This document shows, in pieces, positions 43,572 through 52,274 of a stretch of DNA of 64,000 nucleotides. The DNA is taken from assembly GCA_945957395.1 (NCBI GenBank), contig CAMFKE010000006.1, positions 1-64,000 of the forward strand. Reading direction: 5' to 3'. The stretch comes from an uncultured Opitutia bacterium (GTDB taxonomy: Bacteria > Verrucomicrobiota > Verrucomicrobiia > Opitutales > UBA953). The position numbers and the translations under genes are program-made. The notes under the pieces are model-generated. The model was not told the DNA's origin. It saw only the letters and a list, made by a program, of their open reading frames with translations, and searched no databases. Position 1 is the stretch's first letter. Every line of letters starts with the position of its first letter.

Positions 43572-44897
43572 ATGGCCAAACCTTCGGACACCCCGCACTG
43601 CTCCTTCTGCGGCAAACCCAACAACCTCGTCGGCAAGCTCATCGCGGGCCCCGACGGCGTGAACATCTGCGACGAATGCGTGGCCATCTGCGACCAGCTC
43701 ATCTCGCGCGACAAGGGCGCCGCCAAACCCGGCGCTCCCGCCGCCAAGAAGACCGGCCCGGCCGAGGCGCCCGCCGCCGCGCCGGCTGAGCCGCCCAAGC
43801 CCATCCGCCTCATCCCCCCGGGTGAGATCATGCGCACGCTCGACGACTTCGTGATCGGCCAGGAGCAGGCCAAGAAGGTCCTCTCGGTCGCCGTCTACAA
43901 CCACTACAAGCGCCTCAAGGGCCGCCTCGAAGGCGTCCAGCCCGCGCCCGAGTTCGGCGAGGACCTCGCCCCGGTCGAGGTCGAGAAGTCCAACATCCTG
44001 CTCATCGGCCCCACCGGCTCCGGCAAGACCCTGCTGGCGCGCACCCTCGCTCGCACCCTCGATGTGCCCTTCGCCATCGCCGACGCCACCACGGTGACCG
44101 AGGCCGGCTATGTCGGCGAGGATGTGGAGACCATCGTGCTGCGCCTCCTGCAGGCCGCCGGCGGCGATGTAAAGCGCTGCGAGACCGGCATCATCTACAT
44201 CGACGAAATCGACAAGCTCGCGCTCAAGGGCGACAGCGCGCACCTCTCGCGCAACCTCGGCCACGGCGTGCAGCACGCGCTGCTCAAAATCCTGGAAGGC
44301 ACGCTGTGCAACGTGCCCCCGCAGGGCGGCCGCAAGCACCCGGAGCAGCAGTACATCCAGGTCGACACCTCCAACATCCTCTTCATCTGCGGCGGCGCCT
44401 TCTCGGGCATCGAGAAGACCGTGGGAAGCCGCATCAACAACAAGTTCGTCGGCTTCGACATCGCCACGGAAACCGGCGACCACCTGAGCGCCGAGCAGAT
44501 CATGGCGAACCTCCAGCCCGAGGACCTGTTCCAGTTCGGACTCATCCCGGAGTTCGTCGGACGCCTCCCCATCGCCTCCGTGCTCGGCGAACTGCGCCAG
44601 GAGGACCTGGAGCGCGTGCTCGTGGAGACCAAGAACGCCCTGACCAAGCAGTACCGCAAACTCTTCGCCATGGAGAATGTGCGCCTGACCTTCGAACACG
44701 AGGCGCTCTCGGCCATCGCCAAGAAGGCCCTCGAGCTCAAGACCGGCGCGCGAGGCCTGCGCAGCATCATGGAAAAGATGATGCTCGAGACCATGTACGA
44801 CCTGCCCAACCACCCCGGCACCGCCGAGGTCGTCATCACCGCCGCCTGCGTCGAGGGCCGCGAACCGCCCCGGCTCATCCCTGCCGACGGCAAGTGA
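43572..44897 (+). CDS. clpX: ATP-dependent Clp protease ATP-binding subunit ClpX
   Basis: A 441-residue AAA+ unfoldase. The zinc-binding domain has C-S-F-C-G-K and C-D-E-C. A Pro/Ala-rich linker (about 55-80) longer than in E. coli ClpX joins it to the AAA+ core. Walker A is G-P-T-G-S-G-K-T, the pore loop G-Y-V-G and Walker B I-Y-I-D-E-I-D-K. The loop docking ClpP reads V-G-F where E. coli has I-G-F, still a functional form of the motif. Last gene of the clpP unit, followed by a hairpin. Confidence 0.97.
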   Translation: MAKPSDTPHCSFCGKPNNLVGKLIAGPDGVNICDECVAICDQLISRDKGAAKPGAPAAKKTGPAEAPAAAPAEPPKPIRLIPPGEIMRTLDDFVIGQEQAKKVLSVAVYNHYKRLKGRLEGVQPAPEFGEDLAPVEVEKSNILLIGPTGSGKTLLARTLARTLDVPFAIADATTVTEAGYVGEDVETIVLRLLQAAGGDVKRCETGIIYIDEIDKLALKGDSAHLSRNLGHGVQHALLKILEGTLCNVPPQGGRKHPEQQYIQVDTSNILFICGGAFSGIEKTVGSRINNKFVGFDIATETGDHLSAEQIMANLQPEDLFQFGLIPEFVGRLPIASVLGELRQEDLERVLVETKNALTKQYRKLFAMENVRLTFEHEALSAIAKKALELKTGARGLRSIMEKMMLETMYDLPNHPGTAEVVITAACVEGREPPRLIPADGK

Positions 44898-44922
44898 TCG
44901 CCCCGGCTTAGCCGGAAACGAA

Positions 44923-44958
44923 CGAGGCGCCCGGAACACTCCGGGCGCCTCGCCGTTT
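44923..44958. terminator. Terminator between clpX and the convergent AsmA-like gene
   Basis: CGAGGCGCCCGG, a 6-nt loop and CCGGGCGCCTCG with a perfect 12-bp stem, then a TTTT on plus. Confidence 0.8.
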
Positions 44959-44973
44959 TCCCGCTCAAGCCGT

Positions 44974-47900
44974 TCAGCGCGCGGGAGGAGCGTCGGCGGA
45001 GGAGCCACCGCCGACCACCGGCTTGGCCACGGCGTCCAACACCGCACCCACCGCGCCGGCCGCCCCGGCCGCGGCTCCGGCGGTCACCTTCAGCGCGGCG
45101 CCCGGGATGGACTTCGGACGGTCGCCGGGAGTCGGCGCGGACACGGCTCGGAAGAGATTGTTCAGGAGGTTGTTGCGCAGGTTGTTGAGCGGCCCGTCGT
45201 AGCGCATTTCGGGCCCCGCGACCCAGCCCTCGTTGTCCGCCGCGCCCTCGGTTCGGCCGATGGCGCGCAGCGCGTCGGCGATCACATTGCGCCCGTCAAG
45301 CCGAGCGTTCACCGTGGCGTGACGGTCGCGAAACTCGGGCCCTTGCGCCGGGCCTATCCTGCCGGAGCCGCTCAGGCGCAGCGTCTCCCCCATGACCTCG
45401 GCCGAAGGCAGTTCGATGGACCCGTCGGGCATGCGCTTGAGCGACAACGCGAAGCGCTTGTACTTCACAAGATTGAGCGCCTTTTGAATGACCGAGGCGC
45501 CGTCGAGCAGCCTGCCCACGCCCGGCGCACGCTTGCCCAGGATGCGGCCCAGGTCGCCCGCCAGGTCGCCCGCCACCTCCGCCAGCTCACCCGAAAGGCG
45601 CACCGCCTCGTTGTCCGCGCGGAAGAACCTCAGCGTACCTTCGCTGCTGCGCGCCTCCAGCGTGAGCACCAGATTGTCCGCCAGCGCCGAAGGCGTGCCG
45701 CCGTTGGCCGCCGCGCCGAAATCCAGGTCGAAGTCGCCGTCCACCCAGCCGGAAGCGTTGGGCGAGACCGCCTCGACGATGCGTCCCACCGGCATGTCGC
45801 GTCCAGCCGCCTTGGCGGTGAGCACATACGGACGCTCGCTTCCGGCCGTGAAGCCCAACGCGCCTTCGCCGCTCACCGGCAGCCCGCGCAGCTGAGCGCC
45901 GAAGCCGGTCGCCGTGATACGCTCCGGCGTCACGACCAGCGACACCGAGGGCTTGGCCACCGACTCGCCGGCCACCCTGACGGCTTCCAGCGAAGCCGAA
46001 AAGCGCCCCGCGTCGCCGGACCAAAACGGTTTCGTATCCGGGATATCACGACCCGTCCGCGCGCCCCCCGCGCCGGGCGCGGCAGGGGCGGAGTAACCCG
46101 AAAAAAGAGCCACCCAGTCGTCGGCGTGAAGCGTGTCGCCCTTCAACGCGGCGTCCCATTCGCGCACGCCCCCACGCTTGCGCACGGAAGCCGAGAGCTC
46201 CAGCCGGGTGACCCCCGAGGGCCCGCTCAGCGCGAGCGGCGCGCGCATGCGCGTGAGCCCCGATTCGTCCCGCGACAGCCTCGCACTCGCCTGCAAGCCC
46301 AGCGCCGGCGCTTCGGGAGCCGCGCGCACACCGCGAAACTCCACATCGGCCAGGCCTTCGTCGGCCGTCTCCGGGTCATGCCCCAAGCGCACGGAATACT
46401 CGCCTGAGGCAATGCGCGCCCGGCCCAGAGCCGGAACCGCCGCGGCGAACGCGCCGAGGTCCCCTGTCAGGTTTGCGGAAAAGGCGCCGGGCGCGTCGCC
46501 GTCCCAGGCGAAGTCCAGTCGGCCGCCCAGCGCGCGACCGGTGGAGTTCTCGAAAGTGATGTCGTCCAGCCCCAGTCGCCAGCGGCCCTCGCCGGACTGT
46601 TCCCACTGGAGCGACCCTCGCGCGTCGGTGGGAGCCAGCACCGTGCGACCGCGCGCATTCGTCCACGAAAGCCCCCGAACGAACGCCGGCGCGCCCTCGG
46701 CGGGCCGCGCCAGTTTCCACCCGGAATCGGAAAGCGACAGATGCAGGTCGCCGGACTCGGCCACGCCGTCCAACGACGGGCCGCCCAGCAGCGGATTGAG
46801 CAACGACAGCGGCGCGCCCTTGAACTCCAGCGCCACAAGCGCACCGCCGTCGCGGTACGGCGCGCCCGGCGCCAGCGGCCTGAGCAGCGAGGCGCCGAAA
46901 GCCCGCCGCCCGTCACGCATGACACCCTCCAACCGCCCGCTCTCGATCACCGCCGGACCGGAGATGGGGAATCCGACGCGCACGCCGCCCGCGAAGCGAA
47001 GTCCCGTCTCGCGGCAGTAGTCGCACGCGCCGCCAGGCAGCAGCCCCGTGGGCAGCGCTCCGGGTGACGCGAAGGCGGAGGCGGATAGGCGCGCGGCGCC
47101 AGCGGCGTCACGCGCCCACTCGAGGTCCGCGCTCACCACGGATTCCCCCGCCCGCGTCAGACGCGCCCCGGAAACGGACGCCGACAACGCTCCGTCCGGG
47201 GCGCGCTCGGCGCGCAGCGGGAGCAGGAATTCCAGCTTGTCCAACCACACGCGCCCGTCGCGCATCGCGGAGAAAGCGGTGGACGCGAGTCCGCTTCCGG
47301 AATCCAGCGTCACGCGACCGGAGGCGTCGCGAGCCAGCCGCACCTCGCCGGAGACCTCGCCGCCGGAGAGCGAGACGCCGCGGTCGGACAAAAAGGGGTT
47401 GAGCCAGGCGAGCGGCGCGCGATCCAGGCGCACGGAGGCGGCACGCCCCTCGGCGGTCTCGACCCTCCATCGTTCGCCCGGGTGCACGGTCACGCCGGCC
47501 GCATCGACCAGGATGGCGCGCGGCGCGGCCGAAGAACCGGCCTCCGCATGTATTTTCCGGATACTCCAGGCCCCTCCCGGCACCCCGGAGAACGCCGCCT
47601 CCACGGCGAACGCCCGCAGCCCCGCAGCCCCCACGCGCGGAGCGTCCAATTCGCCGGAAAACGCCACCGTGGCGCCGGTGGCGCGCGTGACGGGATGCCA
47701 GTTCGCGCTCACCTTGCCCCGCGTGGCGAACGCCGGAGGCGTCGCGTCGCCCAGCCAGGGCGCCAGCGAGGTCCGGTCCACCGCCAGGTCGCCGGCAAGT
47801 TTCCACGAACCGTCCACCGCCAGATTCGCACGCAGGTCGGCGCGCCCCTTGCCCGCCCTCACCGCCAGCGTCGCCGTCGCGGCGTCCGCGGTGATGTCGA

Positions 47901-48576
47901 TCGTGGCGGCGGCGGGAGAGCCGGCGGACGGACGCGCCTCGGCCTGCACGACCACCGAGGGGCGCAGCGTCGCCCACAGCGCAAAGGGATCCTCGGGAAG
48001 GTTTTCCGTCGAACCCGAGATTTTGGCGCGCAATTCGCCGGTGAGCGTCGGACCGGCGGCGTCGGCGAGCCTGAACACCAGCGTGGCGCCCTTGCGCGTA
48101 TCCACCTCCCTAGCACGCAGGTCGAACGCCACGCGGCGCCCCCCGGCGAGCTTCACTGCGCCCCGCGCGTTCACGGAATCGGCACGCACGGCGGGGATTG
48201 AGAAAGCGCCGCCGGCGCCGGTGCCGGAGACGGCTTCCGACAGGTCGAGCACCAGCCCCTCGGCCTCGAGTCGCTCCACATGCGGCGTGCCCAAAAGGGT
48301 CTCCCAAGGCGACAGGGCGCCTTCGACATGACTCGCCTCGTAACGCCGCCCGGACGGGTCCGTCAGCTTGAGCCCATCCAGACTCAGCTCGCCGTCGAGA
48401 CGCAGCGACACCGACGCGATGTCGCCGGTCCAGCCGGCGCCGTGCAGACGCTCCAGCAGCAGTTCGCGCTGCACGGACGGCCGAGTGTAGTGAATCAGCG
48501 CCCCGCCCAACGCCGCCGCGCCGAGGCCGGCTGAACCGGCGAGGAAATACTGGAGACGCTTTCGGGCTATGGGCAT
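44974..48576 (-). CDS. Giant AsmA-like envelope protein
   Basis: A 1200-residue protein. One transmembrane helix near the N terminus (about 10-30) is followed by a very long beta-rich region with repeated L-x-L-x-G / F-x-L-x-x patterns. A C-terminal AsmA-type segment has G-x-G-x-L-x-F. The nearest families are AsmA/TamB/YhdP-like (DUF3971), proposed bridge-like proteins that move phospholipid between inner and outer membrane; no direct evidence for this role is visible here. It ends in a Gly/Ala/Pro-rich tail. Monocistronic and divergent from the DUF4337 gene. Confidence 0.65.
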   Translation of the reverse strand: MPIARKRLQYFLAGSAGLGAAALGGALIHYTRPSVQRELLLERLHGAGWTGDIASVSLRLDGELSLDGLKLTDPSGRRYEASHVEGALSPWETLLGTPHVERLEAEGLVLDLSEAVSGTGAGGAFSIPAVRADSVNARGAVKLAGGRRVAFDLRAREVDTRKGATLVFRLADAAGPTLTGELRAKISGSTENLPEDPFALWATLRPSVVVQAEARPSAGSPAAATIDITADAATATLAVRAGKGRADLRANLAVDGSWKLAGDLAVDRTSLAPWLGDATPPAFATRGKVSANWHPVTRATGATVAFSGELDAPRVGAAGLRAFAVEAAFSGVPGGAWSIRKIHAEAGSSAAPRAILVDAAGVTVHPGERWRVETAEGRAASVRLDRAPLAWLNPFLSDRGVSLSGGEVSGEVRLARDASGRVTLDSGSGLASTAFSAMRDGRVWLDKLEFLLPLRAERAPDGALSASVSGARLTRAGESVVSADLEWARDAAGAARLSASAFASPGALPTGLLPGGACDYCRETGLRFAGGVRVGFPISGPAVIESGRLEGVMRDGRRAFGASLLRPLAPGAPYRDGGALVALEFKGAPLSLLNPLLGGPSLDGVAESGDLHLSLSDSGWKLARPAEGAPAFVRGLSWTNARGRTVLAPTDARGSLQWEQSGEGRWRLGLDDITFENSTGRALGGRLDFAWDGDAPGAFSANLTGDLGAFAAAVPALGRARIASGEYSVRLGHDPETADEGLADVEFRGVRAAPEAPALGLQASARLSRDESGLTRMRAPLALSGPSGVTRLELSASVRKRGGVREWDAALKGDTLHADDWVALFSGYSAPAAPGAGGARTGRDIPDTKPFWSGDAGRFSASLEAVRVAGESVAKPSVSLVVTPERITATGFGAQLRGLPVSGEGALGFTAGSERPYVLTAKAAGRDMPVGRIVEAVSPNASGWVDGDFDLDFGAAANGGTPSALADNLVLTLEARSSEGTLRFFRADNEAVRLSGELAEVAGDLAGDLGRILGKRAPGVGRLLDGASVIQKALNLVKYKRFALSLKRMPDGSIELPSAEVMGETLRLSGSGRIGPAQGPEFRDRHATVNARLDGRNVIADALRAIGRTEGAADNEGWVAGPEMRYDGPLNNLRNNLLNNLFRAVSAPTPGDRPKSIPGAALKVTAGAAAGAAGAVGAVLDAVAKPVVGGGSSADAPPAR

Positions 48577-48720
48577 GGAAATTCAGGGGGACGCCCGCGC
48601 ATGTTGCGCCCCGCGCGACGACGGGCAAGCACGCGCGCTTGCCAAGCCGGCCTCCGGTCGCAGCTTGCCGCCCCGTACCGGAACAGCCCCCACCCTTTCC
48701 CCGAAGAAATCCGTTCACCC

Positions 48721-49452
48721 ATGGCCGAAATCGAAATCGAAAACCCCGCCGACGCAGCCATCGAAGAGAAGGCCGAGGCCGGCGACAACCTCACCATCCG
48801 CATCGCCATCACCACCGTGATCCTCGCGATCGTCGCCGTGGTGTTCAGCCACTTCGGCGAAGAAATGGGCGGCGACGCCGACGACCACAAAAGCGCCGCG
48901 CTGTTGCTCAACGGGAAGATCGCCGGCATCAAGAACGACGCCGCCGAGGCGCGCACCAAGGCCGCCAACCAGTGGGCCTATTTCCAGTCCAAGAGCACCA
49001 AGCAGAGCCTCGCCGAGAATGTCATCGCGCTGGCCTCCGACCCGGCCGTGAAAGCCAAGTACCAGGCCAAGGTCGACCGCTACGAGAAGGAGAAGAGCGA
49101 GATCAAGGCGGCCGCCGAGACGCTCGACAAGAAGGCCGACGAGCTCAACGCGCAGGCCTCGCTGCTGGCCACAAAGGTCACCGCGCATGTGGAGCAGGCC
49201 GAGGACATCAAGGGCCCCGAGGACCAGATCAAGCTCGGCATGCCCCTCATGCAGATCGGCATCGCACTGGCCTCCATCACCGCGCTCACCCGCGTGCGCT
49301 GGATGCTCGGCGTCGCCCTCATCTTCGCCATCATCGGCGTGGGCCTCTCCGCCTACGGCATCTACCTGGGCAAGCACCTCCCGGACAAGACCGCGCAGTG
49401 GGACGCCGCCCACCCGTCCGTCGGCGAGACCGCCTTGCACGCTTCCGAGTGA
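48721..49452 (+). CDS. DUF4337 membrane protein
   Basis: A 243-residue protein with the DUF4337 layout: a first transmembrane helix (about 27-45), then the conserved N-Q-W-A-Y-F-Q-S-K-S-T-K-Q segment, a long Lys/Glu/Ala-rich coiled coil (about 95-165), and two C-terminal helices (about 180-225). Function unknown. ATG 48721 lies after TTCACCC, with no Shine-Dalgarno sequence. The region 48577-48720 must hold divergent promoters, which I could not pinpoint. Confidence 0.85.
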   Translation: MAEIEIENPADAAIEEKAEAGDNLTIRIAITTVILAIVAVVFSHFGEEMGGDADDHKSAALLLNGKIAGIKNDAAEARTKAANQWAYFQSKSTKQSLAENVIALASDPAVKAKYQAKVDRYEKEKSEIKAAAETLDKKADELNAQASLLATKVTAHVEQAEDIKGPEDQIKLGMPLMQIGIALASITALTRVRWMLGVALIFAIIGVGLSAYGIYLGKHLPDKTAQWDAAHPSVGETALHASE

Positions 49453-49471
49453 CCCTCGGGCGGGGCCCCTT

Positions 49472-49487
49472 GTGACACTCGTGTCAC
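49472..49487. promoter_or_regulatory. Operator-like palindrome upstream of the ankyrin gene
   Basis: GTGACAC-TC-GTGTCAC, a perfect inverted repeat of 7-bp arms with a 2-nt centre. It is 100 nt before the next start codon. The small loop argues for a protein-binding DNA site rather than an RNA hairpin. The cognate regulator is unknown. Confidence 0.4.
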
Positions 49488-49586
49488 CTCCCGGCCTCCA
49501 AGGTTTTGCACAGTTGCGCCTCGGCTAAAGCGCACGGGCGGACACCGTCGCATGCGGGCGACCCGACCCCGTCGGGCGCCCGGGAT

Positions 49587-50303
49587 ATGCGACGATTCAC
49601 CACAGGGAAGATCACCCTTCATGACGCCGTCTTCGCCGGCGACAGGCTGACGGCGGAGCGCCTACTGCGCGACGACGCCGACCCCAACGCCCGTGACCCC
49701 GAGGGCCACACCCCGCTGACGCTCGCCGCCATGGCGGGGGACGAGTCCCTGACCGTCCTGCTGCTCGACGTCGGCGCGCGCCCCGACGAAGGCGGTGACG
49801 CCTCCCCGTTGCATTGGGCGGCCCGGCGCGGACACGAGGGCGTCGTGCGCGCGCTGCTCGCCCGGGGCGCCTCGGTGAACCCTCCCGACGAGGCCTCCCA
49901 CCACTGCACGCCGCTCGGCGTGGCCGGCGCCGCGGGACACGCCGCGGTGGTGCGACTGCTCCTGGAAGCCGGAGCGTCCCCGTCCATGCGTTGCGGCAGG
50001 CTTGGCGCCACGCCGCTGTTCTGGGCCGCCGACGCCGGCCACGTCCCCGTCGTGCGCCTGTTGCTCGACGCCGGCGCCGACCCGGAGGCGCGCGACACGC
50101 CCGGAGGCTTCACGCCGTTGCACCGGGCGGCGCGCAACGGGCGAACCGAGGCCGTGCGCGAGCTCGCCCGCGCGGGCGCCGCGCTGAACGCGCGACACCT
50201 GGGATTCACCCCGCTGGACATGGCGGAAGGCGCTCGCCACGAGGAAACCGCACGCCTTCTCGCCTCACTCGGCGCGAAGCGCGCGAAACCCTACCAGGGC
50301 TGA
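49587..50303 (+). CDS. Ankyrin-repeat protein
   Basis: A 238-residue protein made almost entirely of six to seven ankyrin repeats, each with T-P-L-x-x-A-A-x-x-G-x and V-x-x-L-L-x-x-G-A. No signal peptide is visible from ATG 49587, so it is probably cytoplasmic. Ankyrin repeats bind proteins, and no partner is obvious. It lies upstream of the TpsB gene but is separated from it by about 350 nt with a hairpin, so it is likely a separate transcription unit. ACGT tetranucleotides are frequent here, unlike in the downstream secretion genes. Confidence 0.85.
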   Translation: MRRFTTGKITLHDAVFAGDRLTAERLLRDDADPNARDPEGHTPLTLAAMAGDESLTVLLLDVGARPDEGGDASPLHWAARRGHEGVVRALLARGASVNPPDEASHHCTPLGVAGAAGHAAVVRLLLEAGASPSMRCGRLGATPLFWAADAGHVPVVRLLLDAGADPEARDTPGGFTPLHRAARNGRTEAVRELARAGAALNARHLGFTPLDMAEGARHEETARLLASLGAKRAKPYQG

Positions 50304-50651
50304 GGCGGGGCGGAAACCGCCACATGCGCATCCGCATTCCGGATGCGCCATGGCCGGCCGAAGAGCCCCCGGCTCGCCGCCGCCACGCGTCAAGTGACAT
50401 TCGCGCTACGACCGGGAGTGGCGCCGGCAACAAAACCGGGCCGTCACCGATTCGCCATGAGGCCCGACCGGTAAAGTAACAGTAGGACGCTTGCAGGTGC
50501 GGCGGCGTGATTGGAAAACGGATATCAGCGAAATGCGGCGCCCGACGAGTGTCCCGCTCGCCAAACCCACACCTCCGACCACCCGATGACCCACGCGGGA
50601 CACATCCCCTCCGAACCCCGGGCGCACGCGCCCGGCCGCGCCGTTTCCCGA
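50304..50651. other. Intergenic region upstream of the two-partner secretion operon
   Basis: 348 nt without a supported gene. It holds a 9-bp hairpin (50326-50334 with 50340-50348, 5-nt loop) behind the ankyrin gene. It should contain the promoter for the downstream seven-gene unit; a TAAAGT at 50473-50478 may be a -10 element but has no good -35 partner. Its 3' third could be coding if the TpsB protein starts at ATG 50586. Confidence 0.45.
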
Positions 50652-52220
50652 ATGTCACCGTTGTCCCGCCGCGGTAAAATCCTGGCGCTCGTCGCGCTCG
50701 CGGCGCTCGCCCGGCCGGAATCGCGGGGCGCGGAGCGCACGCTGGATGTCGGCGAGTTCCGCGTGGAAGGTGTGCGGGCCCTGCCCGCCTCGCTGGTCGA
50801 GCGCACGCTCACCCCTCACCTGGGCCCCTCCCGCAACGAGGCCGACGTGGAGGCCGCGCGCGCCGCGCTGGAAAAGGCGTATCACGACAACGGATACCAG
50901 ACGGTGACGGTGGTCATCCCGCCGCAGTCTGTGGAGCGCGGCGTCGTCCTGCTGCGCGCCGAGGAGGGCCGGGTCGGACGCCTGCGCGTGAAAGGCGCCC
51001 GATACCACGACCCGAAGGCCATCCGCGAGGCGGTGCCGTCGCTGGCCGAGGGCTCCCTTCCCGATTTCCGCGCCGTGCAGGAGGAGATCGTCGCGCTGCA
51101 GACGCCGGACCTGCGCGTGACGCCCGCCATGCGCCCGGGCGCCGAGCCCGGCACGGTCGACGTGGACCTGCAGGCGGAGGACAAGCTCCCGCTGCACGGC
51201 TCCGTCGAGCTCAACAACCGGCGCAACCCGGACACCAAGCCGCTGCGCGTCAACGGCGACCTGCGCTACGACAACCTGTGGCAGGCCGGCCACTCCGCCG
51301 GCGTGAGCTTCCAGACGGCGCCCCAGCGCGTGGACGACGCGCAGGTGCTTTCCGGATACTACCTGGCCAGGCTCAGGCCCGCCGACCCGGTGTCGCTCAT
51401 GCTCTCCGGCACAAAGCAGGACAGCGACGTCAACACGCTCGGCGACTTCAACGTTTCCGGACGCGGAAAGGTGGTCGGGCTGCGCGCGCTTTTCGATCTC
51501 CCGGCCCGCGAGGGCTACTACCACTCGGCTTCGCTGGGCGTCGAATACAAGAGCTTCGACACCGACCTCAGCGGCGGCGGCTCGCCGGCGTTCAAGAGCC
51601 CGATCACCTACTTCCCCCTTTCCGCCGGATACACCGCCTCGCGCCTGTGGACCGACGGCTCGACGACGCAGGGCTCGCTGGGCGCCACCTGGCATCTGCG
51701 CGGCCTCGGCGACGGACAGGAGGCGTTCGACGCCAAGCGCATGGGCTCATCAGGCGGCTTCATCTACCTGCGCGGCGAGCTCTCGCACCTGCAGAAGCTG
51801 CCCGAGGATTTCGAATTCTACACGCAGGCGCAGGGCCAGCTCTCGCCCGACCCCCTCGTGAGCAACGAGCAGTTCGGCATCGGCGGCCTCTCCACGGTGC
51901 GCGGCTACTTCGAATCGGAGGCGGTCGGCGACAACGCGCTGGGCCTCTCCGCCGAGCTGCGCACGCCGTCGTTCACCCTCGGCGGCCTCCTCGACGAATG
52001 GCGCCTGCATGTCTTCGCCGAGTGGGCGGGCGCCCTCCTGCGCGAAGCCCTCCCGGGGCAGCAGGCACGCTACGAGATGGCCTCCGCCGGCGTGGGCACG
52101 CGCGTGAAGCTGCTCGGCCACCTCAGCGGCTCCCTCGATGTGGCCGCGCCCCTGATCGACGCCCCCCGCACCAAGTCGGGCGAGATCGGAGTCATCTTCA
52201 CCGTGCGCGCCGAATTCTGA
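50652..52220 (+). CDS. TpsB-type outer-membrane translocator (FhaC/ShlB family)
   Basis: A 522-residue Omp85-superfamily pore for two-partner secretion. After a signal peptide (residues 1-24), two POTRA domains follow: about 28-100 with F-R-V-E-G-V-R-A-L, and about 105-175 with L-R-V-K-G-A-R-Y. The 16-strand barrel comes next, with the conserved V-R-G-Y near residue 420 that closes the pore from inside. The C-terminal Phe suits Bam-dependent insertion. ATG 50652 gives a clean signal peptide; ATG 50586 would add 22 Pro/His-rich residues. The likely substrate is the giant adhesin six genes downstream. Confidence 0.88.
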   Translation: MSPLSRRGKILALVALAALARPESRGAERTLDVGEFRVEGVRALPASLVERTLTPHLGPSRNEADVEAARAALEKAYHDNGYQTVTVVIPPQSVERGVVLLRAEEGRVGRLRVKGARYHDPKAIREAVPSLAEGSLPDFRAVQEEIVALQTPDLRVTPAMRPGAEPGTVDVDLQAEDKLPLHGSVELNNRRNPDTKPLRVNGDLRYDNLWQAGHSAGVSFQTAPQRVDDAQVLSGYYLARLRPADPVSLMLSGTKQDSDVNTLGDFNVSGRGKVVGLRALFDLPAREGYYHSASLGVEYKSFDTDLSGGGSPAFKSPITYFPLSAGYTASRLWTDGSTTQGSLGATWHLRGLGDGQEAFDAKRMGSSGGFIYLRGELSHLQKLPEDFEFYTQAQGQLSPDPLVSNEQFGIGGLSTVRGYFESEAVGDNALGLSAELRTPSFTLGGLLDEWRLHVFAEWAGALLREALPGQQARYEMASAGVGTRVKLLGHLSGSLDVAAPLIDAPRTKSGEIGVIFTVRAEF

Positions 52221-52274
52221 GCCGCCGCCCCAGCTTTCCAAACACACCCCCCGAAAACACGGACACCTCCGCCC

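Noticed and set aside
42107-44897. The two genes between clpP and clpX as frameshifted pieces of one gene
   Set aside because: Each has its own start and a full-length alignment to the other, so they are tandem paralogues and not fragments.
50326-50348. Intrinsic terminator after the ankyrin gene
   Set aside because: The 9-bp hairpin is real but no T-run follows on either strand, so I mention it only within the intergenic entry.
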